A DNA stretch of 64,000 nt from Leucaena leucocephala (GCA_037074615.1 CM073536.1:2175001-2239000), one strand, 5' to 3'. Positions 35,460-46,023 are shown, numbered from the stretch's first letter. Notes: generated from the letters alone by a model not told the origin. Numbers and translations are program-made.

Positions 35460-37200
35460 ATCATCTTTTTCTATAGTTGAATTGAGCAGGTCGATGAATC
35501 TGAGGACCATCTTGTCTTTTTATTAATTTCTTGTTCTAGAATATGTGAAGTGAGTAAACAAAGTAGAAATGTATGTTTGCAGATAACAGTATATGAATAA
35601 ACTGGAGCCAAATGTTGCAACTATGCTTCGGGAAGATTTTTATCGTTCTAGGACGATGGCTTTTTTCTCTAAGAGGATTAATATATTGTTGCATGCTTGC
35701 ATGTTCTTACTTCTAATGATTTACGGCACTAAATAAAAAGTATGATTACAGCTCGTTGTTTTGGTGTTTTGATGAACATTATTGATGTTTTCATCAAAAG
35801 GTACTGAAAGAAGAGCTCATCGCATAAAGTGAGAAGCCTGGCCTTTTAGCTAGATAACTAGCAAATTACCATTTGATTAATTAATCTGAAAGACAATTAT
35901 GATGTTACAGATCGGAGTGATTAATTTTTTGCCCTTTAATTTTCCTATTGAATCTCGGGAGAATACAGTTATACGTTTTTCTGTGACCAAATAAAATACA
36001 AAAATGCAAGCTGCGCAATATTATTCCATTCTTAATAAAAACCATGTACTTGATTGCATTTTTTTGAATAACAGTTCATATATTTTTCACTAAAATTAAT
36101 TATTCATGAATTGAAATATATATTTAAATGTTTTTCTGTATTTTTTGAATAGCAGTTTAATTATATCGCCTTAAGGATTTATTATTTCCTAAATTTACTT
36201 CTTTTTATTGATATTTATTCGGTTAATTACACATATTTCAAATTTTATTTAAAAAATAAAATTATAGTACGCAGTAAGCATTCAAGTTTTTTTATTTAAA
36301 AAGATATTTATGGGCATATATGAACCCTGAAACAATAACTATTAGCAATAGAATTCAATTAATATTATAAAAAAAGTATTTAAATATTTTTATTTAATCA
36401 AAGGTATCCGAAAGTCACTTCATTTTAGACTTTAGACTTTAGCCTTCCGATATTTAAAGTATAAAAGATTTTCGCACTTTCTAATAAGTGTATTTTTTAA
36501 TATGTAAACATATGTTCCACATCAACTAACATCTTGTTATTATAAAATTATATTAACTCTTAATTATGAAATACCGATTATCCTCGTTATAATAATTTTA
36601 ATGTAAAAGAAAGAACTATTATCCCCATCCTCAATCTAATAGCATGAGGTATCATTATTAATTAATTAAATAGGACTACATATGAATAATAACAAGGGGT
36701 ACGTGTAATATCATATAATTAGATTAGATTAGATGCATATGGTTATGTTGTTTATGGGATAGACTTATCATTGTATGTTTTTAGTTTCACGGTTTCTATA
36801 TGAAAGTCGTCGTTCACGAATAAATAAAAATAATGCCGTAAAGATTAGTGAATCAGGAACCAAGTATGAGCACTTTAAGCTCATCACATCTAGATCTCCA
36901 GATTTATTTTTTTCTCTTATCTATATTTCTTTTAAAAAAATATTTTAATGGGTATAGAATCTAAAATAAACATAATCTCTCAATTATATTTTTTTATATA
37001 AAAATGTTAGTTAAAAGAAATTGAATGTAGACGGTCCAGGCACACATGAAATGAAGAAGATTCACCCAAAACATTATATGGTATTAAAATTTATTTATTT
37101 GAATTATATATGGAGAGATTTATTCACATGCATATATATAATTGTTTATATAGAGAGAGGAGACGGAAGGTGGTGGGAAAATGAAGCAGATGGTGATGAA
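35460..37200. other. Duplicated spacer, unit 1 of the cysteine-rich peptide block
   Basis: No gene is seen. Parts of this spacer recur further on: 35470-35610 resembles 38530-38670, and 36165-36250 (CCTAAATTTACTTCTTTTTAT...) closely matches 38708-38790. It marks the first of the tandem units that carry the cysteine-rich peptide genes. Confidence 0.5.
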
Positions 37201-37594
37201 TTAACTATTACAGCAACAGTCGTTATGTTGAGCAGGAATGCATTGGCCATTCTTAAACCCAAATTTTCTGCAGTAAGCATCACAGTTTTGAAACAGATTA
37301 CAATGTCCTGGGCAAAATGTTGTGCTCTCGCCTGCATTATTTTTTAAAAATTACTTCCATTAGTGTATATATCGCCAACAACCAATAAACTATATATATA
37401 TATATAAGTTCTTTTGTAAATAAGATATCGCTTGTATTCTGTTTGTAATTTCAGGTTATCAATATCTGCTCTTCCGTTAAAAAGAAAATTATAAACAGTG
37501 GTGCAGACGTACCATTTGAGAACAGGAGCATGATCGCCATGGCTGAGAGCAAGAACTTGATGAAGGCAATGGTGGAGAAACGAGGGAAGGCCAT
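37201..37594 (-). CDS. Cysteine-rich secreted peptide (defensin-like), copy 1, intact
   Basis: Two exons: 37513-37594 (82 nt) and 37201-37331 (131 nt), with a 181-nt GT-AG intron, encode 70 residues. Exon 1 encodes a signal peptide (MAFPRFSTIAFIKFLLSAMA...). Exon 2 encodes a mature region of about 42 residues with eight cysteines spaced C-x3-C-x5-C-x3-C-x9-C-x8-CCC, including CPGHC, CDAYC and a terminal DCCCNS. The intron sits right after the signal peptide, the standard defensin-like/LCR gene layout. The exact subfamily is not recognised and the triple-cysteine end is distinctive. Family members act as antimicrobial peptides or as signals in reproduction. This frame is split and short, so it is easily missed. 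It is the only fully intact member of three tandem copies. Confidence 0.75.
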
Positions 37595-38976
37595 TTTTTA
37601 TTTGCGAAGCTTCTTGGCTTGTTCAATTCAAATATTAAACTCTCTGTAGCTATATCTACCAAGTACAATTATGTGTATATTTATATACACACATGAATAC
37701 TTTATGATGCGTGAATTTTTGTAAACATTATTCTCCTTTTAACAATTGAATATTAAAGCACAGGATTTTGTGAGATCCGCAATTATGTGAGGAGATTTTT
37801 TGTGTCTCTTTTTCTATCACTAATTAATTTTTCTATATCTGCACCATGGATCTCCTTCACTTTATCAATATGTATGTGATTGTGGTAATATATTGAGATT
37901 TAATACTTTAATATTTAGAATAAAGAACTCTATTAAATATTCTTATATTATGAAAACAAATCATAACATAAGAATCATTTAGAACTATATAAAATTTTTA
38001 AAAATGTTTAAAGTGGTGGAGTCATATATTTATTATAGTTTTAGAAAATATAAATAATATAAAAAATTTTATGAGTTATATTCTTGATATTTTTATAAAA
38101 ACCCAAGAATACTTTGGAAGCGATTAAGAAACTAAGTAAGCCAATTGATTATAATAAAATCAAATTCCTTAAGATAAATTCATATTATATACTTTTTAAT
38201 TTATCTAAATTAGTCAACTAGCTTTTATATCAGTTATAATGTCTGATTTATTTAACTTCTTTAATCTATTAAAAAAAGTTATTAAAAAAAATTAACTATC
38301 TTTTATTGTTAAAGACCATAGAAGTACTATTTTTACAATCTCATTCTAATTGATTAGCTGATAAAAAATTTTAATTCCCCATATATTAAATGCATCCTTA
38401 AAGTTAATTAAGAACGTGTATAATTCCAATCTCTCATTTCCATGGGAACCAAACTACAAGATCATTAGTAATTTGTTTGCCATGATAGTGATATTTATTG
38501 TTATACATAGGAATCTGCATCCATCGTCATCTTTTTCTATGATGAAACTAATTAATGAATCTCATCGTATTCTGCTGTCCTTTTCATTTATTGTCTAAAA
38601 CATGTAAAATTAGTGAATAAAGTAGTGTACACGTGTGTGTGTGTGTAGCATATTGCAGATAATATATATATTTTACATGTTCTGATATGTATTGTTTATT
38701 TATTTATTTCCTAAATTTACTTCTTTTTATCGATATTTATTCAGTTAATTACACACATTTCAAATTGTACTAAGAAAATGAAATTAGATTACGAAGTAAA
38801 GTCCACGGGGGACAAGCTTTCAGAAGAATGAAAGATAATAATGCCAGGGTATATGTGCATGAAATGTGAATTCATGCAAATCATGATATGGTATTAAAAT
38901 TTATTTAGAAGCACATATATATATAAGTTTGCATCGATGCCTATATAGATCAGGAGAGAATTAAGGTGAATTATTA
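37595..38976. other. Spacer between cysteine-rich peptide copies 1 and 2
   Basis: No gene. It contains the AT-rich dispersed repeat (38.1-38.3 kb) and duplicated-block sequence shared with 35.5-36.3 kb and 40.1-40.3 kb. A (GT)n run lies at about 38632-38646. Confidence 0.45.
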
Positions 38977-39364
38977 TTATTTAGTACAGCAACAGTCGCC
39001 ATATTGAGCAGCAATGCATTCACCAGTTGTAAACCCAATTTTTCTGCAATAAGTATCACACCTTTGCATTTGGAAACACGGTCCTGGGCAATATGTTGTG
39101 CTCTTCCCTGCATTATTTATTTGTTAACAAATTACTTCCATTATTATACATATATCACCAATAACTAAATTAACTATAAACAGTTGCAGAAGGCCTTGTA
39201 GCCTAAATGACATATAAGTTTTTTTTTAAATGGAAAGTCATAGATTCGACCCTAACGTGTAACGTCAAGTTGTTATTACTCTTTAATTCAGAAAAATTAA
39301 TTATAAAGAGTTGTGTAAACATACCAAATGAGAGAAGGAGCATCATCACCATGGCTGTAAGCAT
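38977..39364 (-). CDS. Cysteine-rich secreted peptide, copy 2, damaged signal peptide
   Basis: Exon 2 (38977-39107, 131 nt, the same length as copy 1) is intact. It encodes the same eight-cysteine pattern (YCPGPC, CDTYC, DCCCTK) with about half the residues changed. In exon 1 (39325-39410) a 4-bp insertion (an ATCG repeat after the fifth codon) puts the ancestral ATG at 39408-39410 out of frame. Translation could still start at an internal ATG (39362-39364), giving a shortened hydrophobic leader MLTAMVMMLLLSFG before the mature part; that start is used for the coordinates. Whether a 14-residue leader still directs secretion is uncertain, so this is either a functional short form or a young pseudogene. 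Confidence 0.5.
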
Positions 39365-39410
39365 CGATTTGATGATGGTAATGGCGAAGAAACGATCGAG
39401 GGAAGGCCAT

Positions 39411-40376
39411 TCTGATTCTTTTTACGTACAATGGTGGAGAACTTTTGTGTGTGAATATATACTCCCATGAATGCTTTATGTTGTGTGCATTTTTGTAAAT
39501 GTTATTCTCCTTTGACAATTTTATTAAAGCTCAGGATATTGTATGCAATTATGTGAGGAGATCTTTGGTGTCAATTTTCTATCACTAATTAATTTTCTAA
39601 ACATAGCCACAAATGGAGATAACAGGGTTGTGATTATTTTCTAGAAACAGCCGTAGAATTGTTAAGGCAATAAATGGGGCGGAACCAGGATAGAATAAAA
39701 AAAAACTTTATTAAATTCTTATTATATGAAAATATCATAACATAAGAATCATTTGGAATTATATAGTAATTTAAAAAAAATAAAAAATTTCATATATTTA
39801 TTATAGTTTTAAAATTAAAAAAATATAAATAACATAGAAAAAGTTTATATTTTTATAATCCTTATGATAGAAACTCTAAAAAGTGATACTCTTGATTCCA
39901 AGAACCCAAGAGTACCTTGGAGATCGACACACGTACTGAAGAATCTTTTTGAATTTGCCCTATGATTACAAGATAATTGATAATTTCCTTATTATCTTCA
40001 TTTAAGATCTTTCTCATCCTATTATTTTTTTTACCAATATCAACAAGAATATTTCAGTACTTCATTACAAAATAATGAGCAACCAATAGCCATTGATATG
40101 CATAAATTAAGTAATAGCTCATGAATTTCTAGATTTCCTTCTAATTACATATTACGCGAATATAATGACGGAACCCGAAATCTCCTATTTATAGGGCAGC
40201 GTTCATGCTACTAAATTTGCTTGTCTTGATGGTGATATTTACTGTTATAGCATAGGAATCTGCGTCCTCATATTTAAACGATGAATTAATTAAGAAGATT
40301 AATACATATATAGTTTATTTATTATATATATATGAAGTTTCATCCAAATTAAAGCTGGGAATGAGTGAAGTAGTAA
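39411..40376. other. Spacer between cysteine-rich peptide copies 2 and 3
   Basis: No gene. Sequence at 39895-40130 (CCAAGAACCCAAGAGTACCT..., AGAATATTTCAGTACTTCAT) recurs at about 42935-43125, showing that the duplicated block extends past the next gene. Confidence 0.45.
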
Positions 40377-40728
40377 TTATTTAGTACAGCAACACAAGTG
40401 ATTCTGAGGAGGGATGCATTGTCCTATTTTATAGCCAAGCAGCTTGCAAAAATCACTTCGCAAATTGGAAATTGTTGACATGTTCCTGGGCAATATTGCG
40501 AGCTCATTCCTGCATTTTAATTATATATCACCAACATCAAAGTATTAATTTATTAAACATCATACATACATATATATATATGGATTAATTAGCTCAAATT
40601 CTTGCGTATTCAATTTAATAATTAATTATAAACAGTTGTATACACATACCAAATGAGAGCAGTAGCATCATCACCATGGCTGCAAGCATCAGTTTGTTGG
40701 CAACGGACCAGAAATGAGGGTACGCCAT
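40377..40728 (-). pseudogene. Cysteine-rich secreted peptide, copy 3, frameshifted
   Basis: Exon 1 (40650-40728) is intact and encodes a full signal peptide (MAYPHFWSVANKLMLAAM...). Exon 2 spans 40377-40509 and is 133 nt against 131 in the other copies. A 2-bp insertion after the third cysteine codon (GAAGTGATTTTTGC where copy 2 has GATACTTATTGC) shifts the frame, so the protein ends early at the TAG in 40424-40426. Beyond the shift the ancestral frame still reads ...CKLLGYKIGQC... and CCCTK. The gene therefore encodes at most a three- or four-cysteine product and is probably dead, although the splice sites and leader are preserved. Confidence 0.65.
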
Positions 40729-41202
40729 TTTCATATTTGTCAAGCTTCTTCTAGTTCAAACACTCAATAACACACACACATACACTCTCTCTCTCTCTCT
40801 ATATATATATATATCCATCCATACAAGGATTTGTTGAGTTATTTATATATACACACATACAAATACTTTATGGATGCATTTTGTGCATATATAATCTACT
40901 TTTGACAACTTTATATTACTCTTGAGGATTTTGCGAGAGACGCATCTGAGATTTGGTAAGCTTTTTCCACCACACTAATTAATTTTCTATATCTGCACAC
41001 ACAAACACACACACATCACTTTATTAAAAGCATATTAAAAAAATAAGCAAATAATAAAGACCACTAACTTGTCTACATCGATCTCTAATAACTCAATATA
41101 TATTTCCAAATCTGCATGTTCTAGCTATTTGGGAAGAAAGACATATAAATGAAAACGACATTAACTTGTCACGTACAACTGATTAAGTACCAATAAAGCA
41201 AA
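40729..41202. other. Spacer upstream of cysteine-rich peptide copy 3
   Basis: A (CT)n(AT)n microsatellite lies at 40785-40813 and (CA)n tracts at 40771-40783 and 41000-41013. The promoter of copy 3 presumably lies here; I see no unequivocal TATA box because of the AT repeats. Confidence 0.4.
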
Positions 41203-42582
41203 CTACATCAACGAGTTATTTGACTTTATCGCAAACCTCAAGCACGAGCGAAACTTGCCAGTAACTTTCTTAATGAATCGCCCAAGCCTTCTAGAAGGAG
41301 CATAACGTAATGGTTCTCTCACTGATGGAAGTCGAGGTGACTGTTCTGCTGGTTCTGTCACCGAGCGGGACGACGATGTTGTCGATGAAGACGTGGAAGA
41401 ACTCGGCACTGATGAGTCGTGCTGGTGGAAGGAGCCGCGACCATGTAGAGGACGAGGAAGATGATGATGATGATTGGGTCCATGGTAGTAATTACGAGCA
41501 TTGTTGAGAAATAAGTGATTAAGATTGTTATTATTTTGCCAAGGGTTGTAATTAGCGTATGAAGAATGATAGTTATAAGGATCATTAGCATAATAATAAG
41601 GATCATAAAGAGGGCCCATTTTTGAAAGTGACCCATAAGGAAGGTTCTGATGATTATTATTATTATCTTTCTCAGAACCAAAAGTGATCCTCTTAAGGTC
41701 TGAATGTTTCCCACCTTTCTTTAGCTTCTTCAGAATTTGGTGTCGATCTGTTTTGCCTTTCACACAAGCATATCCCAACGTTGGATTGATGTCGAAAACT
41801 GGGTCTGCACAAACATTCAAATACGTGAATATTCTGCATATATAATTCACTCTTATTAAAATATGAGGATAAATTATTTTGTAGATTCTTTGCATAAAAT
41901 TAAAATATCGGTATACATACGAGATCATATGAACATAAGTTAAAGCTCAGTAATAGAAAGAACCAAAATATTTTTGTTTTAAAAAAATTAAGCAAAACAG
42001 TGAAACAAGAAACAAGTTATAATAGTTTATATAAGATTCACATAATAACATGTATAACCTCTGGAGTTCAACCTACAAGTATTTTGTTCTGTTGTGTATA
42101 ATTATCGGTTTTGTTCTATTATTCGCGGACACAATATAGACAATACTCCTCCAGAATATATGTATAGGTCTTATATTAAAAATATATGTATTTTCTAAGA
42201 TGAATTTAGGAATATTTGAAATCCTAAGGTCTGAATTAACGACCAGATTAACAAGAGTAACTAAAGTTGAAAACTTTGATAGTTTAGGACAAGAATTTTG
42301 ACGACAAGAGGAAATACCTTCAAAGCTGCTCAAAATCTTAGTCAGAGACTTTTCCCAGCCATCGCTAGTATCAATTTCAAACAAACACTCCTGAAAATAA
42401 AAAAAGAAGGATATAATGAACCCAAACACAGTGATTAGCATCATGAAATTATACAAATTAAATCAAATCAAATGAATGCAGTGAACAATAACACATAAAA
42501 AAAATTGTAGGTAAATTCTGAAAGAAGGGAAAAGAGTGGGAGGGCAAAGGTTAAGGATGAAGACCGTATTTTCAGAAGACAT
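41203..42582 (-). CDS. Heavy-metal-associated (HMA)-like domain protein lacking the CxxC
   Basis: Three exons: 42565-42582, 42318-42390 and 41203-41804, totalling 693 nt and 230 residues. The N-terminal domain (about residues 1-70) follows the ferredoxin-like HMA fold of plant HIPP/HPP proteins: TECLFEI, KSLTKILSSFE, FDINPTLGYACVKGKTD and ILKKLKKGGKHSDL. Where the fold normally has the metal-binding HCDGC loop, this protein reads TSDGW, so both metal-binding cysteines are gone. The rest is low-complexity, Asn/Tyr/His-rich (NNNN, HHHH, DPYYYANDPYN) and Ser-rich, ending in a basic segment. There is no C-terminal CaaX prenylation box (it ends NSLM). The 18-nt first exon uses a weak donor (ACG|GTCTTC) and is the least certain part; exons 2 and 3 are firm. 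A regulatory or protein-binding role is more likely than metal transport, which is inference. Confidence 0.7.
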
Positions 42583-43656
42583 GGTCGGCGAAGAAGAGAT
42601 AATATTTTTCCGAGGCGGTTTATATGTAGTGAAAATTTTAGAGCATAAATTTAAAATTGTCGATGGAATAATTGAGATTTATTGTAAATTAGGGAGAGAA
42701 ATTTTCACTTCTCACGCTCCTTTTCCTTTTTTTTTTTTTTACAGGGGGAATAATCTCAATTTTTCAATCAATTATTAATGCGGCCATTCATCATTACGCA
42801 TATTTATTGACTTTCCAAAAACAGAATAAAACTTGTGATATGGAAATTAAATATTAATTTGTCACACGAATTCATGAATGAAGTTTCTATCCCTCTTACC
42901 CTTTTATTCTCGTATACAAGAGAGGAATAAGAACCCAAGAGTACTTTAGAGACACGTACTGGAGAATCTCATCCTATGATTCCCCTCCCCCCCCAATATC
43001 AATAAGAATATTTCAGTATTTCATTATAAAATAATGGGCAACCAATTAGTCATTAATATCAGTCGTTGAAAGAGGAAAAATAATCGCTCGTGATGGATTT
43101 CCATATTTCCTTCTAATTACATATTACAGAGTCATTCCTGGCGTAATCAATCAATAGTACAGAATATATACCTCCTTAATTAGTTGATTGAAAACTATTT
43201 TTACGACCTCATTCTAATTGATTATTAGCTGATAGAGAAATTTTCCTATATCTTCAATGCTTCCTTAATTTTACAAGATCAGTCAGCCCTCAATTTAAAC
43301 ACACGAATTTGTCAGTGACAATCATATAAAATACAATCTAAACAAAACTCTACTCGTCCTCTATATTTAAATCAAACCCTTTCTATTCTAAAAAAAGAAA
43401 AAGAACGCATTATAATATTGAGGGCAGAAACAGAAATGAGAATTCCCATGAATGAATGAGATAATGAATGAGATTGCATTGACACATGATATCCTTAAAT
43501 TTGGTCGTCCTGTCGCAATGTCCACCCAACTCGGTCACTCGCCTGGCGTCTCATTATTAATCCCAAGAATTTGCCTTCTCGAGATCTTCAAACACCATTT
43601 TCAATATTATTTACTACTCCCAACTGTCCCTCCACCCTCTTCTTCAACTCCTCACT
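42583..43656. other. Spacer containing the tail of the duplicated block
   Basis: 42935-43130 matches 39895-40140, and 43195-43290 matches 38320-38400. I looked for a fourth cysteine-rich exon here and found none. The rest is AT-rich promoter sequence of the glycine-rich protein gene. Confidence 0.45.
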
Positions 43657-43665
43657 TATATATAA
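43657..43665 (+). promoter_or_regulatory. TATA box of the glycine-rich protein gene
   Basis: TATATATAA lies 73 bp before the start codon, predicting a leader of about 45 nt. Confidence 0.55.
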
Positions 43666-43737
43666 CACACCTGAGACCCACCCCTTTGCATGCAAATCTC
43701 TGACTCAGACTTTTGAAGGAGCTAGCTATCTCTAAAA

Positions 43738-44370
43738 ATGGCTAAACGGTGTTCTTCCCTCCTACTTACGATCTTTGTTTTACTATTCATCACAATGCAT
43801 GCAAGTGCACGTAAGGTACCTGGAGATACGAGCCATGATGACAGTAAGAATGGTGGAGAAGAGCAGACTCTGGTGCAGGCAAGTGCACCGGCGTCTGCTG
43901 AGTCCCCCATGGCCACTGGTGTTGCCGAGAAGAAGCACTTTATCGTCGGTGGAGTCGGTGGGTTCGCTGGGATGGGTGGCTTTGCTGGTGTTGGGGGTAT
44001 TATGCCAAAGTTCGGTATCGGAGGTGGCATCGGAAAGTTCGGCGGTATTGGTGGGTTCGCCGGAATTGGTGGCCATAAGGGTTTTGGCGGTGGTATAGGT
44101 GGCCTGGGTGGTGGTGCTGGAGGCCTTGGTGGACTTGGAGGCGGAGCTGGAGGCTTAGGTGGACTTGGTGGTGGGGGCGGTGTGGGAGGCTTGGGGGGTG
44201 CTGGTGGCGCTGGTGGAGGTGGTGCCGGAGGTTTGGGTGGAGCTGGTGGTTGTGGAGGTAGCGGAGTTGGGGGTGCAGGTGGTGTGGGTGGGATCGGTGG
44301 AGCTGGCGGTGGCTTAGGTGGAGGAGCTGGGTGTGGCGGCTACCATCCTTATCACCCTTTGCATCCTTAA
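43738..44370 (+). CDS. Secreted glycine-rich protein (cell-wall GRP)
   Basis: A single-exon gene of 210 residues. A clear signal peptide ends at HASA (about residue 24), followed by an acidic, Ser/Ala-rich stretch of 40 residues. From about residue 68 the sequence is a glycine-rich domain built from GGxGG units (GGFAGxGG, then GGLGG and GGAGG) with two cysteines near the end, closing with the His/Tyr tail YHPYHPLHP. Such proteins are extracellular and structural or wound-associated. The repeats are purely compositional, so no enzymatic role is implied. A TATA box and a short leader support the start. Frames on the opposite strand are shadows of the GGT/GGC codons. Confidence 0.88.
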   Translation: MAKRCSSLLLTIFVLLFITMHASARKVPGDTSHDDSKNGGEEQTLVQASAPASAESPMATGVAEKKHFIVGGVGGFAGMGGFAGVGGIMPKFGIGGGIGKFGGIGGFAGIGGHKGFGGGIGGLGGGAGGLGGLGGGAGGLGGLGGGGGVGGLGGAGGAGGGGAGGLGGAGGCGGSGVGGAGGVGGIGGAGGGLGGGAGCGGYHPYHPLHP

Positions 44371-45510
44371 TTTGGGATGGTTTTCATATACCTTGGACCT
44401 GGTTCAGAGTTTTCAGGGGTAGCATTTGTGGTTATTGTTAGGGTTTTTGGCTTTACATTTGGCATGCATGTCTTGTTAGTATTTCCGCTTCCGAGTTATT
44501 TTGAATGTGTCTGTTTTGGGTCTGATTAGCCTTGGTTTCACGTTTGAAGTAATGCCAGCTGATTAAGCGAATGTAACAAGTAGTAGTAGTAGTAGTAGTA
44601 ATTTTCTATCCTGTTATTTGAGTTACCAAATTTCAATTCAATGTGTTTCAGACTACGTCTAATATAATGGAAGTCTCGTTGTTTTACCCTTGAAAGAACA
44701 ATTATATAAGTACTTATTATTATTGCTTATTCATGGCGTTTTAATCACATCATTTCGTGTAAATAAACGTCTAGTTAAATTGTTTTTTTTTTTTAAAATG
44801 GGAGTGAGGAGTTAGAGGAGGAAATATTCAGTAGGGTGAACGCGAATAGTGAGGTAGAGCAGAGAGAAGGAGACAACATGAGAGCATTAACTTGCAATCA
44901 ATGAATTCTGAAGCTCTCTCTTTGCATGGCGGCCATGTTACTTATTTTCAAGGTCAAATATTTTTCCTCCTATTATTCTCCCACAGATGCGACGCCGTTG
45001 GGTGTGGATCCGGAGGAACATTTTTGTTTTTGGAATTGGGATTCTGACCTAAGGGGAACTCTTGCCCGCCGTCTCTGGTTCTGTTTTTTGATTTTTCTTC
45101 TTCTTCTTCATCGGCAGCCAGGGAGGAAGCGAGAAGGGAGGGCGTTGCCTCTCTCGTTCAGACACTCACTCATTCACGCTCTCAACCTCATCCCACCACA
45201 AGGTTGCCGATTCTTAGGCACCACCGCCATCGTCGTCCCGTGGTGAGATCCTACTCTCTCATAAGTAAATATACTGTGACAAGAAACTTCTTTGTCTGCG
45301 AGTAATTTAATTTGGTTTGGCGCGTGGAAGTTTGATGTTTTATCTCATCATCAACGAGACCCATTCGTATATTTCAGTTAATTATGTTTGACTCTTGGTG
45401 GGAAACCAGAAAAATGCTTCTAAAAGTTTAATGTTTTTAAGGGAAACGAATGGATTTGTGGAATAACTAACGAAATATTCAGTCACGTGGCCTCCCGGAA
45501 TCGGAGTGGG
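44371..45510. other. Spacer and probable 5' untranslated exon of the J-protein gene
   Basis: A (TAG)n run lies at 44579-44599. A GC-richer stretch (about 44930-45243) ends in a good donor (CCGTG|GTGAGA), and an acceptor (ATATTCAG) lies 29 nt before the predicted start codon of the next gene. I read this as a leader exon and intron. The 106-codon frame it contains has no family similarity. Confidence 0.4.
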
Positions 45511-46023
45511 ATGGAGTTGGGGATTTACCTGCAAGGTTTATCTTGGGACGATTGTGGTGAAATCCGTGCCAGTTACCGCAGTGCTATACTCAATTTACAT
45601 CCTGATAAATTATTGAAGACGTCTGAGATGTCAAGCAGTCGTCAAACACCAGGAGATAGATTCCTCACTGTACAGAAGGCGTGGGAAATTCTCAGCAATT
45701 CAACCTCCCGTTCAATATACGACAACGAGCTGCGTGGTTCAAGACAGGATGCATTGGCTGCAGATGTTGCAGAAGATATAAGCTTGCAGGATACGATCGT
45801 TGAACAAGACGGAGAAGCATTGGATCTCTCTTACCAGTGCAGATGCGGCGATTACTTCGCCATAGACTCTACAGAATTGGAGAAAATGGGGTATTCATTG
45901 TTGAGGGATGGTAGTGAGATTTCTGTACGTAGCGATGATAGTTTGCCAGGTTCTGTGATTCTTCCGGGTGGATCTTGTTCTCTGAAAGTTCGTCTAGTAA
46001 TCAACATGGATGATAGCAACTGA
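45511..46023 (+). CDS. DPH4-type J-domain protein with CSL zinc finger (DNAJC24-like), zinc site incomplete
   Basis: 170 residues. Plant DPH4 homologues have a J domain plus a CSL (DPH3-like) zinc ribbon and act in diphthamide biosynthesis on elongation factor 2. The J domain keeps EIRASYRSAILNLHPDKL with the HPD triad and the helix IV region QKAWEILSNSTSRSIYDNELR. Its first helix is poorly conserved: relatives have a THYDVLSV-like segment, and this protein reads GIYLQGLS. The zinc ribbon has CRCGDYF, but the second pair, normally LPCGSCSL, reads LPGGSCSL, so one of four zinc-ligand cysteines is missing. The frame is uninterrupted and both lesions are substitutions. It could be a diverged paralogue, a weakly active gene or an early pseudogene. 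The start ATG at 45511 is the first in the exon. Confidence 0.75.
   Translation: MELGIYLQGLSWDDCGEIRASYRSAILNLHPDKLLKTSEMSSSRQTPGDRFLTVQKAWEILSNSTSRSIYDNELRGSRQDALAADVAEDISLQDTIVEQDGEALDLSYQCRCGDYFAIDSTELEKMGYSLLRDGSEISVRSDDSLPGSVILPGGSCSLKVRLVINMDDSN

Noticed and set aside
41310..41714. Frames overlapping the HMA-like gene in other phases and strand
   Set aside because: They arise from Asp/His/Ser-codon repeats of the real exon. Their poly-Ile or poly-Asp composition is an artefact.
42930..43340. Possible fourth cysteine-rich peptide copy
   Set aside because: The duplicated spacer is present, but no CPGxC or CCC-type exon could be found on either strand.
43722..44098. Antisense and shifted frames over the glycine-rich protein
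   Set aside because: They are shadows of GGN codons (Pro-rich antisense). The plus-strand frame has a signal peptide, TATA box and proper stop.
44930..45245. 106-codon frame before the J-protein gene as a coding exon
   Set aside because: It ends before the donor, has low-complexity Leu/Arg content and adds nothing homologous. It is better read as a leader exon.
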